Part shown: in pieces, positions 27,765 through 35,971 of the stretch
How positions within the stretch are numbered: position 1 is the first letter of the stretch
How the letters are laid out: every line of letters starts with the position of its first letter
Assembly: GCA_021324185.1 (NCBI GenBank)
Contig: JAJPJN010000071.1
Location: forward strand, 1 to 47,616
Direction: 5' to 3'
Origin: Terriglobia bacterium
GTDB taxonomy: Bacteria; Acidobacteriota; Terriglobia; Bryobacterales; Bryobacteraceae
Length of the DNA stretch: 47,616 bases
The notes under the pieces: model-generated
Database searches by the model: none
Told to the model about the DNA's origin: nothing
The model's input: only the letters and a program-made list of their open reading frames with translations
Made by a program: the position numbers and the translations under genes

Positions 27765-28562
27765 GTGCGCTCTAATTCTATTTTGACGGCTCCGCTACTC
27801 GATTTGCGCAACGTGTCAGTGCAGCGCGGCAATACGCTGGCGCTGAATTCTATAGACCTGAGGATTGAACAAGGCGAGCACCTCGCCATCCTCGGGCCGA
27901 ACGGCAGCGGCAAATCGACGTTGATCAAGCTAATCACGCGCGAATGCTATCCCGTAGCCGGTGCGAGTTCCAGCTTCCAGCTTTTCGGCCGTTCGCAATG
28001 GAATATCTTCGATTTGCGCTCGCATCTGGGGATTGTCAGTAACGATCTGATGGCGCGGTGCACGCGCGAGATTACCGGGTTAGAACTGGTGCTGTCCGGC
28101 TTTTTTGGATCCATCGGCATATGGCCGAATCATCGCGTCACGCCTGAAATGGAAATGGCCGCCCAGGCAGCCATGACCCGCCTGGAGGTTGCCCATCTCG
28201 CCGGCCGCTGGCTGGATGAACTCTCATCGGGCGAAGCGCGGCGGCTGCTGATTGCGCGGGCCCTGATTCACGCCCCTTCCACTCTGTTACTCGATGAGCC
28301 GGGCACGAGCCTCGATCTGGCCGCCCAACGGGAGCTTCGCGAGGCACTACGCGCCTTAGCCCAGAGCGGTTTGACATTGCTGCTCGTGACGCATCATCTC
28401 GAAGAGATCATTCCGGAGATTGAGCGAGTAGTGCTGCTCAAACAAGGCGCTGTTTTCGCCGACGGGCCAAAAACCGAAGTCTTGACTCCCCGCTCGCTTT
28501 CGGCGCTTTTCGGAGTTCCTCTGGAGGTTGCCTGCAGCGGCGGAATTTACCGCGCGTGGTAA
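27765..28562 (+). CDS. ABC-type ATPase without a partner permease
   Basis: A 265-residue nucleotide-binding subunit. Walker A GPNGSGKST is at about 44-52, the signature LSSGE at 153-157, Walker B LLLDEP at 174-179 and the switch His in VTHH near 215. It has the order of the YlmA/ModF-like single-domain ATPases. No permease or binding protein is nearby, so it may work with a distant permease or act off the membrane. The start is a GTG at 27765 with a distant GGGAG. It is divergent from the QueG fusion and convergent with the response regulator. Confidence 0.88.
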   Translation: MRSNSILTAPLLDLRNVSVQRGNTLALNSIDLRIEQGEHLAILGPNGSGKSTLIKLITRECYPVAGASSSFQLFGRSQWNIFDLRSHLGIVSNDLMARCTREITGLELVLSGFFGSIGIWPNHRVTPEMEMAAQAAMTRLEVAHLAGRWLDELSSGEARRLLIARALIHAPSTLLLDEPGTSLDLAAQRELREALRALAQSGLTLLLVTHHLEEIIPEIERVVLLKQGAVFADGPKTEVLTPRSLSALFGVPLEVACSGGIYRAW

Positions 28563-28582
28563 TGGCGACGGGGCCCGGCGGT

Positions 28583-29260
28583 CTACTCGCCCACGATCCC
28601 GTGCTCGATTGCGTAACGCGTCAGTTCCGCTGTGCTACGCAGCCCCAGCTCTTCCATAATGCCCGCCTTATGAAAATCGACCGTTTTCACGGAAACGTTC
28701 AGAATCCCGGCAATCTCTTTGTTGGATTTACCTTCAGCCAGGAGCTGCAGCACCTGGCGCTGCCGCGGCGTTAATTTTTGGCCGAACAACTCGCTTGGAT
28801 TCCTGGTGGGATCGTATAACGCATCCGGTATGCCCTTGCGCAAAACCGGGCTGACGTAATACCGGCCCGAAAGCACCTCGCGTAGCGCCGGCCCGACCTC
28901 ATTGACCGCCGCTTGCTTCAAAATGTAGCCCGAAGCTCCAAACCGCAGCGCCGTCTGCACATATTCACGATCGGCTTTCTGCGTGATGAACAGAATTTTG
29001 ATACGCGGCTCCCGATTCTTGATCTGCCGCGCTGCTTCCATTCCATTGAGAACGGGCATGGAAACGTCGAGCAGCACTGCATCCGGTTTGAGCAGCTCCG
29101 CTTCAGTGATCAGATCGCGGCCGTTGGTGGCCGTCGCGATTACATCGAAATCCTTTTCGAGCAAGCCTTTGAGGCCTTCGAGAATTAGGCCATGGTCGTC
29201 GGCCAGTATGATCTTAGGCCTGCCTGCGAGACTCCTCACCGGCGTGGGAGCGGTACTCAT
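28583..29260 (-). CDS. NarL/FixJ-type response regulator
   Basis: A 225-residue two-domain regulator from the ATG at 29260, which has a strong GGGGGA ribosome site. A longer in-frame version would run into the upstream gene. The receiver domain has the acidic pair at 21-22, the phospho-acceptor Asp65 (LLDVSMPVLNG) and Lys115. The LuxR-type helix-turn-helix is in LTPRQRQVLQLLAEGKSNKEIAGILNVSVKTVDFHK near 160-200. The start is one base after the stop of the AI-2E-family permease, so they form an operon. No sensor kinase is present in the window. Confidence 0.95.
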   Translation of the reverse strand: MSTAPTPVRSLAGRPKIILADDHGLILEGLKGLLEKDFDVIATATNGRDLITEAELLKPDAVLLDVSMPVLNGMEAARQIKNREPRIKILFITQKADREYVQTALRFGASGYILKQAAVNEVGPALREVLSGRYYVSPVLRKGIPDALYDPTRNPSELFGQKLTPRQRQVLQLLAEGKSNKEIAGILNVSVKTVDFHKAGIMEELGLRSTAELTRYAIEHGIVGE

Positions 29261-29261
29261 G

Positions 29262-30425
29262 TTAATCCCCCAGTAACTTCGCGTAGGGTTCCAGGGATTC
29301 AATGTTATCGCAAACTGCCTTGACTGCGGCAGTGATCGGGACGGCAAGCAACAGGCCGATGCCGCCCCATACTACGCCCCAAAACATCAGGGCAATGGTG
29401 ACAATCAGCGGGTTCAAACGCACGCGGCGCCCGATAATCTTGGCATACAGGAAGTTCATCGCGATTAGATGGAACGCTGCTGTCACCGCGGCAATACCGA
29501 GAATCACCTGCAGCCGGTTCGGAATAGCAATCGCCGCAAGCAGAGGAGGCGCGATCGAGAGCGGCAGGCCCACATAAGGCACCAGACTGAAAAATGCGCT
29601 GAGCGGCCCGACCAGCGGCCAGTACGGCACTCCCAACAGAAAAAACGCGACAGCGCTGATGCTGCTCAGAAACACCCAAAGAAGGAAGTTTCCCAGCACG
29701 TAAGCGCGCGTGGACTCTCCGATACCAGCCCAGGTGCGGCGCACTTGGTAACGCTCTTCCCCATGAAAAAGCTGCAGCACGCTTCTGTTGAGATGGTCGC
29801 GCCAGCTCAGCATGAAATACACCAGAAACGGGACAAACGATGCCATCACCAGGACGTGGAAATAACCGGAGACGTAGTTGTAGATGGCGCTGATGGCTGG
29901 CGTCGGATCTTTATGGATGCGTACTTCCTGAATGGGCGGCGGCGCGTTGGAGGTAGCGGGATTTGCCGCTGCGCCCCGCCGCCGTTTTTTGCTCGTATCC
30001 TGCGTTCTTTGTCCCTGCTGCGTTTGCTGCCGGAAACTCTGCGGGACCAGCAAGTCAATACCGCGCTGCTCAAATTGATCGATACGCTCGTTGGCCTTTG
30101 CCCAAAGCTCGCTGACGCGCGAAGTATAACTTGGGAGATCTTCAGAGAATGTTGAGAACTGTGACCATAACATCGCGCCCAACAAATACAGCCCTACCAG
30201 CGCAATCCCCAACACGATGGCGGTCGCGGCCGGGCGCGGGATGCGCAGCTTCATCACCAGAAGCACCGCAGGATCCAGAATGAAGGCGAATACGGCCGAA
30301 ACGATCAGCGTTACAAAAAAGTCACGACCATAGTAGAGCAACGCGACCAAGGCAGCCAATGCGATCAGCGATGCCGCGACGGGAACTGTCCGATGCGTTG
30401 GCTGCGGGGGACTGAATAGTGCCAA
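29262..30425 (-). CDS. AI-2E-family transporter (PerM-like permease)
   Basis: A 387-residue membrane protein of the AI-2E/PerM family. Helix pairs open the chain (LIALAALVALLYYGRDFFVTLIVSAVFAFILDP). A long periplasm- or cytoplasm-facing loop follows, then the conserved C-terminal helices with GPLSAFFSLVPYVGLPLSIAPPLLAAI and MFWGVVWGGIGLLLAVPITAAVK. The loop contains an unusual Lys/Arg-rich, then Ala/Pro-rich insert at about residues 145-170. Family members export varied solutes, and AI-2 itself cannot be assumed. The start is a TTG at 30425 without a well-placed ribosome site, divergent from ruvX. Confidence 0.88.
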   Translation of the reverse strand: MALFSPPQPTHRTVPVAASLIALAALVALLYYGRDFFVTLIVSAVFAFILDPAVLLVMKLRIPRPAATAIVLGIALVGLYLLGAMLWSQFSTFSEDLPSYTSRVSELWAKANERIDQFEQRGIDLLVPQSFRQQTQQGQRTQDTSKKRRRGAAANPATSNAPPPIQEVRIHKDPTPAISAIYNYVSGYFHVLVMASFVPFLVYFMLSWRDHLNRSVLQLFHGEERYQVRRTWAGIGESTRAYVLGNFLLWVFLSSISAVAFFLLGVPYWPLVGPLSAFFSLVPYVGLPLSIAPPLLAAIAIPNRLQVILGIAAVTAAFHLIAMNFLYAKIIGRRVRLNPLIVTIALMFWGVVWGGIGLLLAVPITAAVKAVCDNIESLEPYAKLLGD

Positions 30426-30483
30426 TGCGGGAGTGCGGCCTCAGTATCTGTACGATATCACGAAATTCGCCACTACCGATGCT

Positions 30484-30489
30484 TATAAT
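30484..30489 (+). promoter_or_regulatory. -10 box of ruvX
   Basis: A perfect TATAAT five bases before the TTG start of ruvX. No -35 box of quality is seen at the expected distance. The RNA would begin at or next to the start codon. Confidence 0.5.
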
Positions 30490-30494
30490 CCAAG

Positions 30495-30953
30495 TTGACG
30501 CCACGGCAAAAAGGAAGAGTTCTCGCCCTGGATGTGGGGCGAAAGCGGATCGGATTGGCCGTGAGCGATGAGCTGGGGATCACGGCCCAGGGGCTCGAGA
30601 CATTCAGGCGAACGCGGATTCGCGAGGACATCGCGGCCTTGAAGGAAATCGCGCAAACCTGGGACGCGCGCCTGCTGCTGATCGGCCGCCCCTTGCACAT
30701 GAGCGGCGCCGAAAGCCTCCAGAGCGAATACACCCGAGCGTTTGCCGAACGCTTACAGGAACAGCTCGCCCTGCCGGTCGTGTGGTGGGATGAACGGCTC
30801 ACCTCGGCTGAGGCAGAGCGCGTCCTGCGCGAAGGTGGCGCGTCACTGGGCGCAAAGAAAAGATCAGTCGACCGGCTCGCGGCCGTGCTGCTGCTCGAAA
30901 GTTACCTGGAAAGCCAGCGCCTGGCCGCGGCGCGCGAGGGCGAACTTGGCTAA
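30495..30953 (+). CDS. ruvX: Putative pre-16S rRNA nuclease / Holliday junction resolvase-like RuvX
   Basis: A 152-residue YqgF-family protein with an RNase H-like fold. The opening RVLALDVGRKRIGLAVSDELG carries the first Asp, WWDERLTSAEAE the Glu, and SVDRLAAVLLLESYL the last Asp. It has a proposed role in 16S rRNA 5' processing. The start is a TTG at 30495, the only start codon in frame before the conserved block. A perfect TATAAT ends 5 bases upstream and no ribosome site precedes the TTG, so a leaderless mRNA is possible. It overlaps mltG by 8 bases. Confidence 0.9.
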   Translation: MTPRQKGRVLALDVGRKRIGLAVSDELGITAQGLETFRRTRIREDIAALKEIAQTWDARLLLIGRPLHMSGAESLQSEYTRAFAERLQEQLALPVVWWDERLTSAEAERVLREGGASLGAKKRSVDRLAAVLLLESYLESQRLAAAREGELG

Positions 30954-31971
30954 ACACCGCACCCCGCTGCAGCGTTTCTTGATGTTTGCCGCGGCGCTCG
31001 CGATCGTCGCCCTCATCGCGGTGGCATTTTTCGCGGGCTACTGGTATTTCGGTCCTTATCGTGGCTTCGGAACGGAGACATTCGTCGAAATCGAGCACGG
31101 AATGTCTTCGCGCCAGATTGCAAGCGCCCTCGAGCGCCACGGTGTCGTGCGCTCGCGCTGGGCATTCCTGTTTCTTCGCATGCTAAATTCGCGCGCGCCA
31201 CTGCAGGCAGGCGAGTACCGCTTTGGCTCCGCGCAAACCCCCTGGCAAGTCTTCCAAGAGATCCGCAAAGGCGAAATTTTCTACGAAGAGCTGACAATTC
31301 CGGAAGGCAGCAACATTTTCGATATAGCGTCAATCCTCGAGCAGGGCGATACCGTAAAATCCGCCGATTTTCTCAAAGCAGCCGCCGACCCCTCATTGAT
31401 TCGAGAACTCGACCCGCTGGCGCCGAATCTGGAGGGCTACCTGTTTCCTTCCACATATCGCGTCACGCATCACACCACCGCACAGCAACTCTGCCAGGCG
31501 ATGGTGAGCGAGTTTCGCAAACAATGGCAGGCGCTGGGCGGCGAAGCTCATAAATCGGATATTCACCGCATCGTGATTGTTGCATCACTAGTCGAAAAGG
31601 AGACTGCGATTCCGCAGGAGCGTCCTTTGGTCGCCGCGGTTTTCTATAACCGGCTCTCGGCCAACATGCCGCTGCAGTGCGATCCCACAACCGTCTATGC
31701 AGCGCTGCTCGAAAATCACTATCGCGGCGCCATTTACAAATCGGATCTGGCCAGCACGAATCCCTACAACACATACACACATGCCGGACTCCCGCCTGGG
31801 CCCATCGCCAACCCGGGCCTCTCCTCATTGAAGGCCGCGCTTCAGCCGGCAAATGTCAGTTACTTGTATTTCGTCGCCAAGCCGGACGGCTCCGGCGCGC
31901 ACCAGTTCTCAACCACGATCGAAGAACACGAGAAAGCCGTCATGGAATACAGGAAAGGCGAGCGGCACTAA
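30946..31971 (+). CDS. mltG: Endolytic transglycosylase MltG
   Basis: A 341-residue protein that cuts glycan strands in the periplasm during peptidoglycan growth. An N-terminal membrane helix (MFAAALAIVALIAVAFFAGYWYF), a LysM-like domain and the YceG catalytic domain are visible. The catalytic Glu is at about 217 in ASLVEKETAIPQE. The start is a TTG at 30946 with GAGGG five bases upstream, inside the end of ruvX. A longer open frame further upstream is only the shifted reading of ruvX. The stop overlaps the convergent methyltransferase by 3 bases. Confidence 0.93.
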   Translation: MAKHRTPLQRFLMFAAALAIVALIAVAFFAGYWYFGPYRGFGTETFVEIEHGMSSRQIASALERHGVVRSRWAFLFLRMLNSRAPLQAGEYRFGSAQTPWQVFQEIRKGEIFYEELTIPEGSNIFDIASILEQGDTVKSADFLKAAADPSLIRELDPLAPNLEGYLFPSTYRVTHHTTAQQLCQAMVSEFRKQWQALGGEAHKSDIHRIVIVASLVEKETAIPQERPLVAAVFYNRLSANMPLQCDPTTVYAALLENHYRGAIYKSDLASTNPYNTYTHAGLPPGPIANPGLSSLKAALQPANVSYLYFVAKPDGSGAHQFSTTIEEHEKAVMEYRKGERH

Positions 31972-32606
31972 ACCTTAAACGCGATCAGCGATTTTGGCAG
32001 GCCCAAAAACCGTTCGCGCCCTATCTGCGCCGACGGAAAGAGCGCCTGCAGTTCTTTCGCATCCAACAGCCGGAGTTCGTGCAGGAAATGTTTTAAATAA
32101 TCGCGCCGTATGTCTTGCGTGTGCGGAACCAGCATCTCCCAGCCGGTAAAGCGCGTCACAATGGCGCGCTGCCACTTCGGCGGCAGGTAATGGACAAACG
32201 GCAACATCACGTGCATTTCGAAGGGAAAGCGCCGGTCCGGAGTTTGCACCCAATACCTCTTACCGACCCGTGCTATCTCAGAGGCAAATTGCTGCTGATC
32301 TGAAAACGTGCCGACATGCTCGATGGTGGAGTTGCTGAAGACGATATCGAACGCGTTATCTTCGAACGGCAGCATCCGGCCATCTCCCGCAACCAGCGCG
32401 GCGCCTCTCTGATTTCTGTCGACGGCCGGTAGCAAATTGAGGAACGTCAACTTGGGACGGACTTTTGCAAATTGCCAGATCAATTCAGAGCCGCCTACAT
32501 CCAGCACCGTGGTTCGCGCGGTAATGGCGAATGTGCGCTCAAACCGCGCCATCCGCGCTGAACGGAAGTGACGGAACAGTTTTTGCAGGCTGGCGGATTG
32601 TGTCAC
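31968..32606 (-). CDS. Class I SAM-dependent methyltransferase-like protein
   Basis: A 212-residue protein from a GTG at 32606, 10 bases after the kinase stop. An ATG at residue 19 is an alternative start. The SAM-binding motif I is the slightly unusual TTVLDVGGSELIW, followed by AGDGRMLPFEDNAFDIVFSNSTIEHVGTF, the methyltransferase type 11 pattern. The second half contains RYWVQTPDRRFPFEMHVMLPFVHYLP and a C-terminal end LGLPKSLIAFKV. Substrate unknown. It is the last gene of the sigma factor-kinase group. Confidence 0.8.
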   Translation of the reverse strand: MTQSASLQKLFRHFRSARMARFERTFAITARTTVLDVGGSELIWQFAKVRPKLTFLNLLPAVDRNQRGAALVAGDGRMLPFEDNAFDIVFSNSTIEHVGTFSDQQQFASEIARVGKRYWVQTPDRRFPFEMHVMLPFVHYLPPKWQRAIVTRFTGWEMLVPHTQDIRRDYLKHFLHELRLLDAKELQALFPSAQIGRERFLGLPKSLIAFKV

Positions 32607-32616
32607 GAGCGCGAAG

Positions 32617-35157
32617 TTATATCTTCGCGTGCTCAGAGGATTCGCGAATGCGCTCCGGCAATTTAGCCAGTTTGTCGCGGTCACTCGGGTCGTAAATAGC
32701 CCCTGACGGAACCTGATCCAGAAGCGCCTGGGATTGCGTAAAAGCAACCAGCGCAGCCTGCCAATCCTGCTTGTCGTTACGCTGCTCGGAGGCCCGTTTG
32801 CAAAGCACTTCTCCCAATTCGTAATAGTCGAGCGAAGCGTTGACAGTCTCGTCGAGATTGCGCGGGTCGCGCTGGTGCAGCGCGCGCCCGGTCGCGGCCG
32901 CTTCCTGCAGGAATGGAATCGCCTCGGGAATGTTTCCCGCCTGGAATTTTGCCATACCGGCAATTCGGAGCGCAGATTCAAGCTCCGAGCGGGCATGAAA
33001 ATCGTTGGGATCTTCTTCCGCAACCTGGCGGCGCAGTTGGATGGCGCGCGCCAGCGCCGCATCCGCATCGTGATTTTGCTGCACTGCGTGCAGACACCAG
33101 CCGAGTTCCACAAGATCGAAAGACAGATCCATCCGTGCGGTGGGATTCTGCGGCTCCTGCCGCACGCGCTGCTCATCCAACGCGACCGCTTTGCGGTCGT
33201 ATTCTAGCGAGCGCTGGTAATCTCCCAAAGAGTAGTACACGCTGGCGATGTGCTTTTCCGCCAGTCCCACGTTGCGGTCATCTTCCGCAGAGTTCCGGTC
33301 CTGCGCCGCAAGGCGCTGGTAATCGGTCAAAGCCTGCTGCCACAGCGGAAGAGCATCGCTGTACTTCGCCTCATCTGTTTTCGCGAGGGCCAGATAGAAG
33401 TGCGCAAGAGCGAGATCTTTCAATCTGTCCGGTCCCGTATCGGAGCGGGCTACGTCTTCAAACAGCGCCACCGATTCCCGCCGCAATTCCTCTCCGCTGC
33501 CGTGCCCGGTGCGCGGCGCAAGTGAGGCGATGTCGGCATCCACCCTGGCCAGAAACAGCTCCACTTGCCTGTTTTCCGGCCGGCGCTGCCGCAGCCCGAC
33601 TAACAACTGCCGCGCTTTCGTGTAGCTGGCATAAGCGCCGGCTTCGTCGCCTACATTTGATTGCTGTAGATCGCCCTGCGCGGCCGCAATCTTCATGTAT
33701 GCCTGCGCCAACTCAAAGGTCAGTCCGGCATCTTTGTTGTGGCTGGCCGAAAGTCCGTTCAGATACTGCAGCCCGCGCGAGATCAGAAGCTCCCGGGCAT
33801 GACTGGAGCCGGGCAGATCCAGAATCGCGTCATCCAGCTCGAAAACGACTGAATGCGCAAGCTGCCGTAACTGCTGGAAACGCATCTCCGCCTGGCTTTT
33901 TTCCCGCCAGATCACCATTCCCGAGACAGCAATCGCCGCCAGCGCGAACATCGCCACCATTACCGCCCAGCGGTTGCGCTTGCAGAATTTTCCAAAGCGG
34001 TAAACAAAGGTATCCGGGGCCGCTTGCACCGGGAACCCATCGAGGAAAGCCTCGATGTCCCGGCAAAGCGCGTCTACGGTCGCGTAGCGGCGCTCCGGCT
34101 CCTTGCGCAGCGCCATCATCACGATGTTTTCAAGATCCGGGGGAATGTCGCGATTATGGCGCCGCAGCGGGATAGGGCTCTCTTCGAGGAAAGCGCGCAT
34201 GGCGGCTGCCGAATTTTGCCGCCCGCCGTATGGATAGTGGCCGCTCAGAAATTCGTACAGCAAAACACCCAGCGAGTACACGTCGGTGGCAACGGTCAGG
34301 GTTTCCCCCCGGATCTGCTCTGGGCTCGCATACGTGGGGGTGAACGGCATGCGCGTGGTGGCTTCCGTCTGAAGACTGCCGCCGGCAAGAATGCGCGCTA
34401 CGCCGAAATCGAGCAGCTTCGGGGTTCCATCCTGCGTCACCAGCACGTTTTTCGGCTTCAGGTCACCATGGATGATCAGATTGCGGTGCGCATAGCTCAC
34501 CGCCGAACAGATGCAAAGAAACAGGCGAAGCTTTTCGCGCAAACTGAGCTGATGCCGCTGGCGGTAGCGGTCCAGCGGCTCGCCATCGACGAACTCCATG
34601 GCGTAGTAGGCCAGACCGGTGTCGGTCGTCCCGCCATCCAGAAGGCGGGCGATGTTGGGATGATCCAGACGCGCGAGGATTTGCCGCTCCCGCCAAAACA
34701 GCCGCGCGAACTTCCCGCCACGCCGCGCCGGGCTCTTGATCAGCTTCAGAGCCACCACTCGCTCATATTCACCGTCGTCGCGCTTGGCCAGACACACAAT
34801 GCCCATGCCGCCCCGACCGATCTCGCGTTCAATGCGATATGGCCCGATATGCGATGGCAGCGTTTGGGGAACTGTGTCTTCGCTTAATACCTCTTCCAGA
34901 CTTTCATCCCCGAGCAGATTCTCCGCCTGATCCGTGTACGTGAGATACTCGCTCACTTCTTCGAGCAGGCTGGAATCCCCCGCGCAAAGCTGCTCGACTA
35001 CTTCGCGGCGCCGGTCGACTGGCGTTTCGAGCGCTTGGTCCAGAATTTGCTTGACCTGCTGCCACCGCGCCGCATCCGATCGCTTGCGCGGCGGTTCCTC
35101 CGGACGCGCCCCCGCGCCGCCAACGCGAACTAAATAGGGAGTTCTCTCGTTGATCAC
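32617..35157 (-). CDS. Ser/Thr protein kinase with transmembrane helix and TPR-like repeats
   Basis: An 846-residue kinase from the GTG at 35157, which overlaps the sigma factor stop in GTGA; an in-frame ATG 42 bases upstream is less likely. A leading helical segment is followed by a Hanks-type domain with GRGGMG at about 114-119, Lys138, HGDLKPKN at 230-237 and DFG at 250-252. The catalytic loop has HGD in place of HRD, so it lacks the usual activation-loop Arg. One helix (about 397-417) and over 400 residues of TPR-like repeats complete the protein. The kinase part is cytoplasmic and the repeats are probably periplasmic. This sigma-kinase pairing is common in Acidobacteriota. Confidence 0.93.
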   Translation of the reverse strand: MINERTPYLVRVGGAGARPEEPPRKRSDAARWQQVKQILDQALETPVDRRREVVEQLCAGDSSLLEEVSEYLTYTDQAENLLGDESLEEVLSEDTVPQTLPSHIGPYRIEREIGRGGMGIVCLAKRDDGEYERVVALKLIKSPARRGGKFARLFWRERQILARLDHPNIARLLDGGTTDTGLAYYAMEFVDGEPLDRYRQRHQLSLREKLRLFLCICSAVSYAHRNLIIHGDLKPKNVLVTQDGTPKLLDFGVARILAGGSLQTEATTRMPFTPTYASPEQIRGETLTVATDVYSLGVLLYEFLSGHYPYGGRQNSAAAMRAFLEESPIPLRRHNRDIPPDLENIVMMALRKEPERRYATVDALCRDIEAFLDGFPVQAAPDTFVYRFGKFCKRNRWAVMVAMFALAAIAVSGMVIWREKSQAEMRFQQLRQLAHSVVFELDDAILDLPGSSHARELLISRGLQYLNGLSASHNKDAGLTFELAQAYMKIAAAQGDLQQSNVGDEAGAYASYTKARQLLVGLRQRRPENRQVELFLARVDADIASLAPRTGHGSGEELRRESVALFEDVARSDTGPDRLKDLALAHFYLALAKTDEAKYSDALPLWQQALTDYQRLAAQDRNSAEDDRNVGLAEKHIASVYYSLGDYQRSLEYDRKAVALDEQRVRQEPQNPTARMDLSFDLVELGWCLHAVQQNHDADAALARAIQLRRQVAEEDPNDFHARSELESALRIAGMAKFQAGNIPEAIPFLQEAAATGRALHQRDPRNLDETVNASLDYYELGEVLCKRASEQRNDKQDWQAALVAFTQSQALLDQVPSGAIYDPSDRDKLAKLPERIRESSEHAKI

Positions 35158-35828
35158 GGCGCCAACTCCCGGGCGAGCCACAGGCGCGCCGTTCGCCATT
35201 CGCGCTTCACAGTATCCGGCGAGATTTCGAGAATCTTCGCCGTTTCTTCCACGGTGAGGCCGCTGAAGAAACGCAACTCGACAATCTGCGCCTGCCTGGG
35301 ATCGATTTCCTCCAGCCGGTTAAGCGCATTATCCAGATCCTGCATCTCTAGCGCGCGGGCATCCGCGAAATCCGGCATGGTCGTGGTGACCAGCAACGCC
35401 GCTCCCCGCTTCTGGGCTTTTCGCGCGACCGCGTAATTCACCAGAATGCGCCGCATCATGCGCGCCGCGATGCCCAGCACCTGTTCACGCGAAGTCCAGT
35501 CAATTTTCTGCTGCTCGATCAAGCGCAGATAGGCTTCGTGCACCAACGCTGTGGGCTGCAGGGTGTGATCGGGGCGCTCAGCCGAGAGATAATCCCGAGC
35601 CAGCTTGCGCAACTCCTGGTAGAGAGCGGGGACCGCGGCATCCACCGCCGCCTTGCCGCCACCACCCCCGCGCAAAACGGGCCCGCCGTCCGGGGTGCCC
35701 GCGCTTCCCCTCTTCTTGCGCAGCTCGAAGGCGGCAGCGTCCTCCACGCTCTTATGGACCCCGATACCGCGGAAACTGTGACCAAACACCCGTTGCGGTA
35801 CCAGCTTTAGTAGTTTTACCTGCCCCAC
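35154..35828 (-). CDS. ECF-type sigma factor
   Basis: A 224-residue sigma-70 protein of the TIGR02999 group. Region 2 is in VPALYQELRKLARDYLSAERPDHTLQPTALVHEAYLRLIEQ and REQVLGIAARMMRRILVNYARARKA-like sequence. Region 4 is in LDNALNRLEEIDPRQAQIVELRFFSGLTVEETAKILEISPDTVKREW. It directs RNA polymerase to its own promoter set. The N-terminal 50 residues lie outside the family core, so the true start may be a GTG downstream of the GTG at 35828 given here. It is coupled to the kinase gene, which may control its activity. Confidence 0.88.
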   Translation of the reverse strand: MGQVKLLKLVPQRVFGHSFRGIGVHKSVEDAAAFELRKKRGSAGTPDGGPVLRGGGGGKAAVDAAVPALYQELRKLARDYLSAERPDHTLQPTALVHEAYLRLIEQQKIDWTSREQVLGIAARMMRRILVNYAVARKAQKRGAALLVTTTMPDFADARALEMQDLDNALNRLEEIDPRQAQIVELRFFSGLTVEETAKILEISPDTVKREWRTARLWLARELAP

Positions 35829-35861
35829 TTTGCCGCTAATTCTTGCGTTACAAAATAGAGG

Positions 35862-35962
35862 CGATCGTAGGGCCGGAGTTCCCGCTTACGTTTGTTCGTG
35901 GAGCCGGCCCTTTCGGTGATGTTGACGACCGGTGGCACTCGGAGGCCGCCGGTCCCTTTTTT
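35862..35962 (+). ncRNA. Candidate small RNA ending in an intrinsic terminator
   Basis: This gap lies between two minus-strand genes but holds structure on the plus strand. AGGGCCGG (35869-35876) pairs with CCGGCCCT (35904-35911), and a strong terminator hairpin follows at 35927-35954 with six Ts. No plus-strand gene lies upstream within 3.8 kb. The 5' end is a guess from a weak TACAAAAT element at 35849-35856. Transcription is not shown; confidence reflects structure only. Confidence 0.4.
35927..35962 (+). terminator. Intrinsic terminator, plus strand
   Basis: GACCGGTGGC (35927-35936) pairs with GCCGCCGGTC (35945-35954) over 10 base pairs including one wobble, around an 8-base loop. CC and TTTTTT (35957-35962) follow. 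On the minus strand no T-run follows the hairpin, so the signal points in the plus direction although both flanking genes are minus. Confidence 0.75.
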
Positions 35963-35971
35963 GAGTCCCGC

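Noticed and set aside
30742-30945. Upstream extension of the mltG frame
   Set aside because: The extra 68 residues are the shifted reading of ruvX; the TTG at 30946 with GAGGG fits the family start.
32607-33176. Long N-terminal extension of the methyltransferase frame
   Set aside because: It overlaps the kinase coding region in another frame and has no methyltransferase similarity; the GTG at 32606 after the kinase stop is a better start.
32913-34175. 420-residue plus-strand open frame opposite the kinase gene
   Set aside because: Its translation is rich in Pro, Arg and Ser with no known motif, and the opposite strand encodes a complete kinase and TPR protein.
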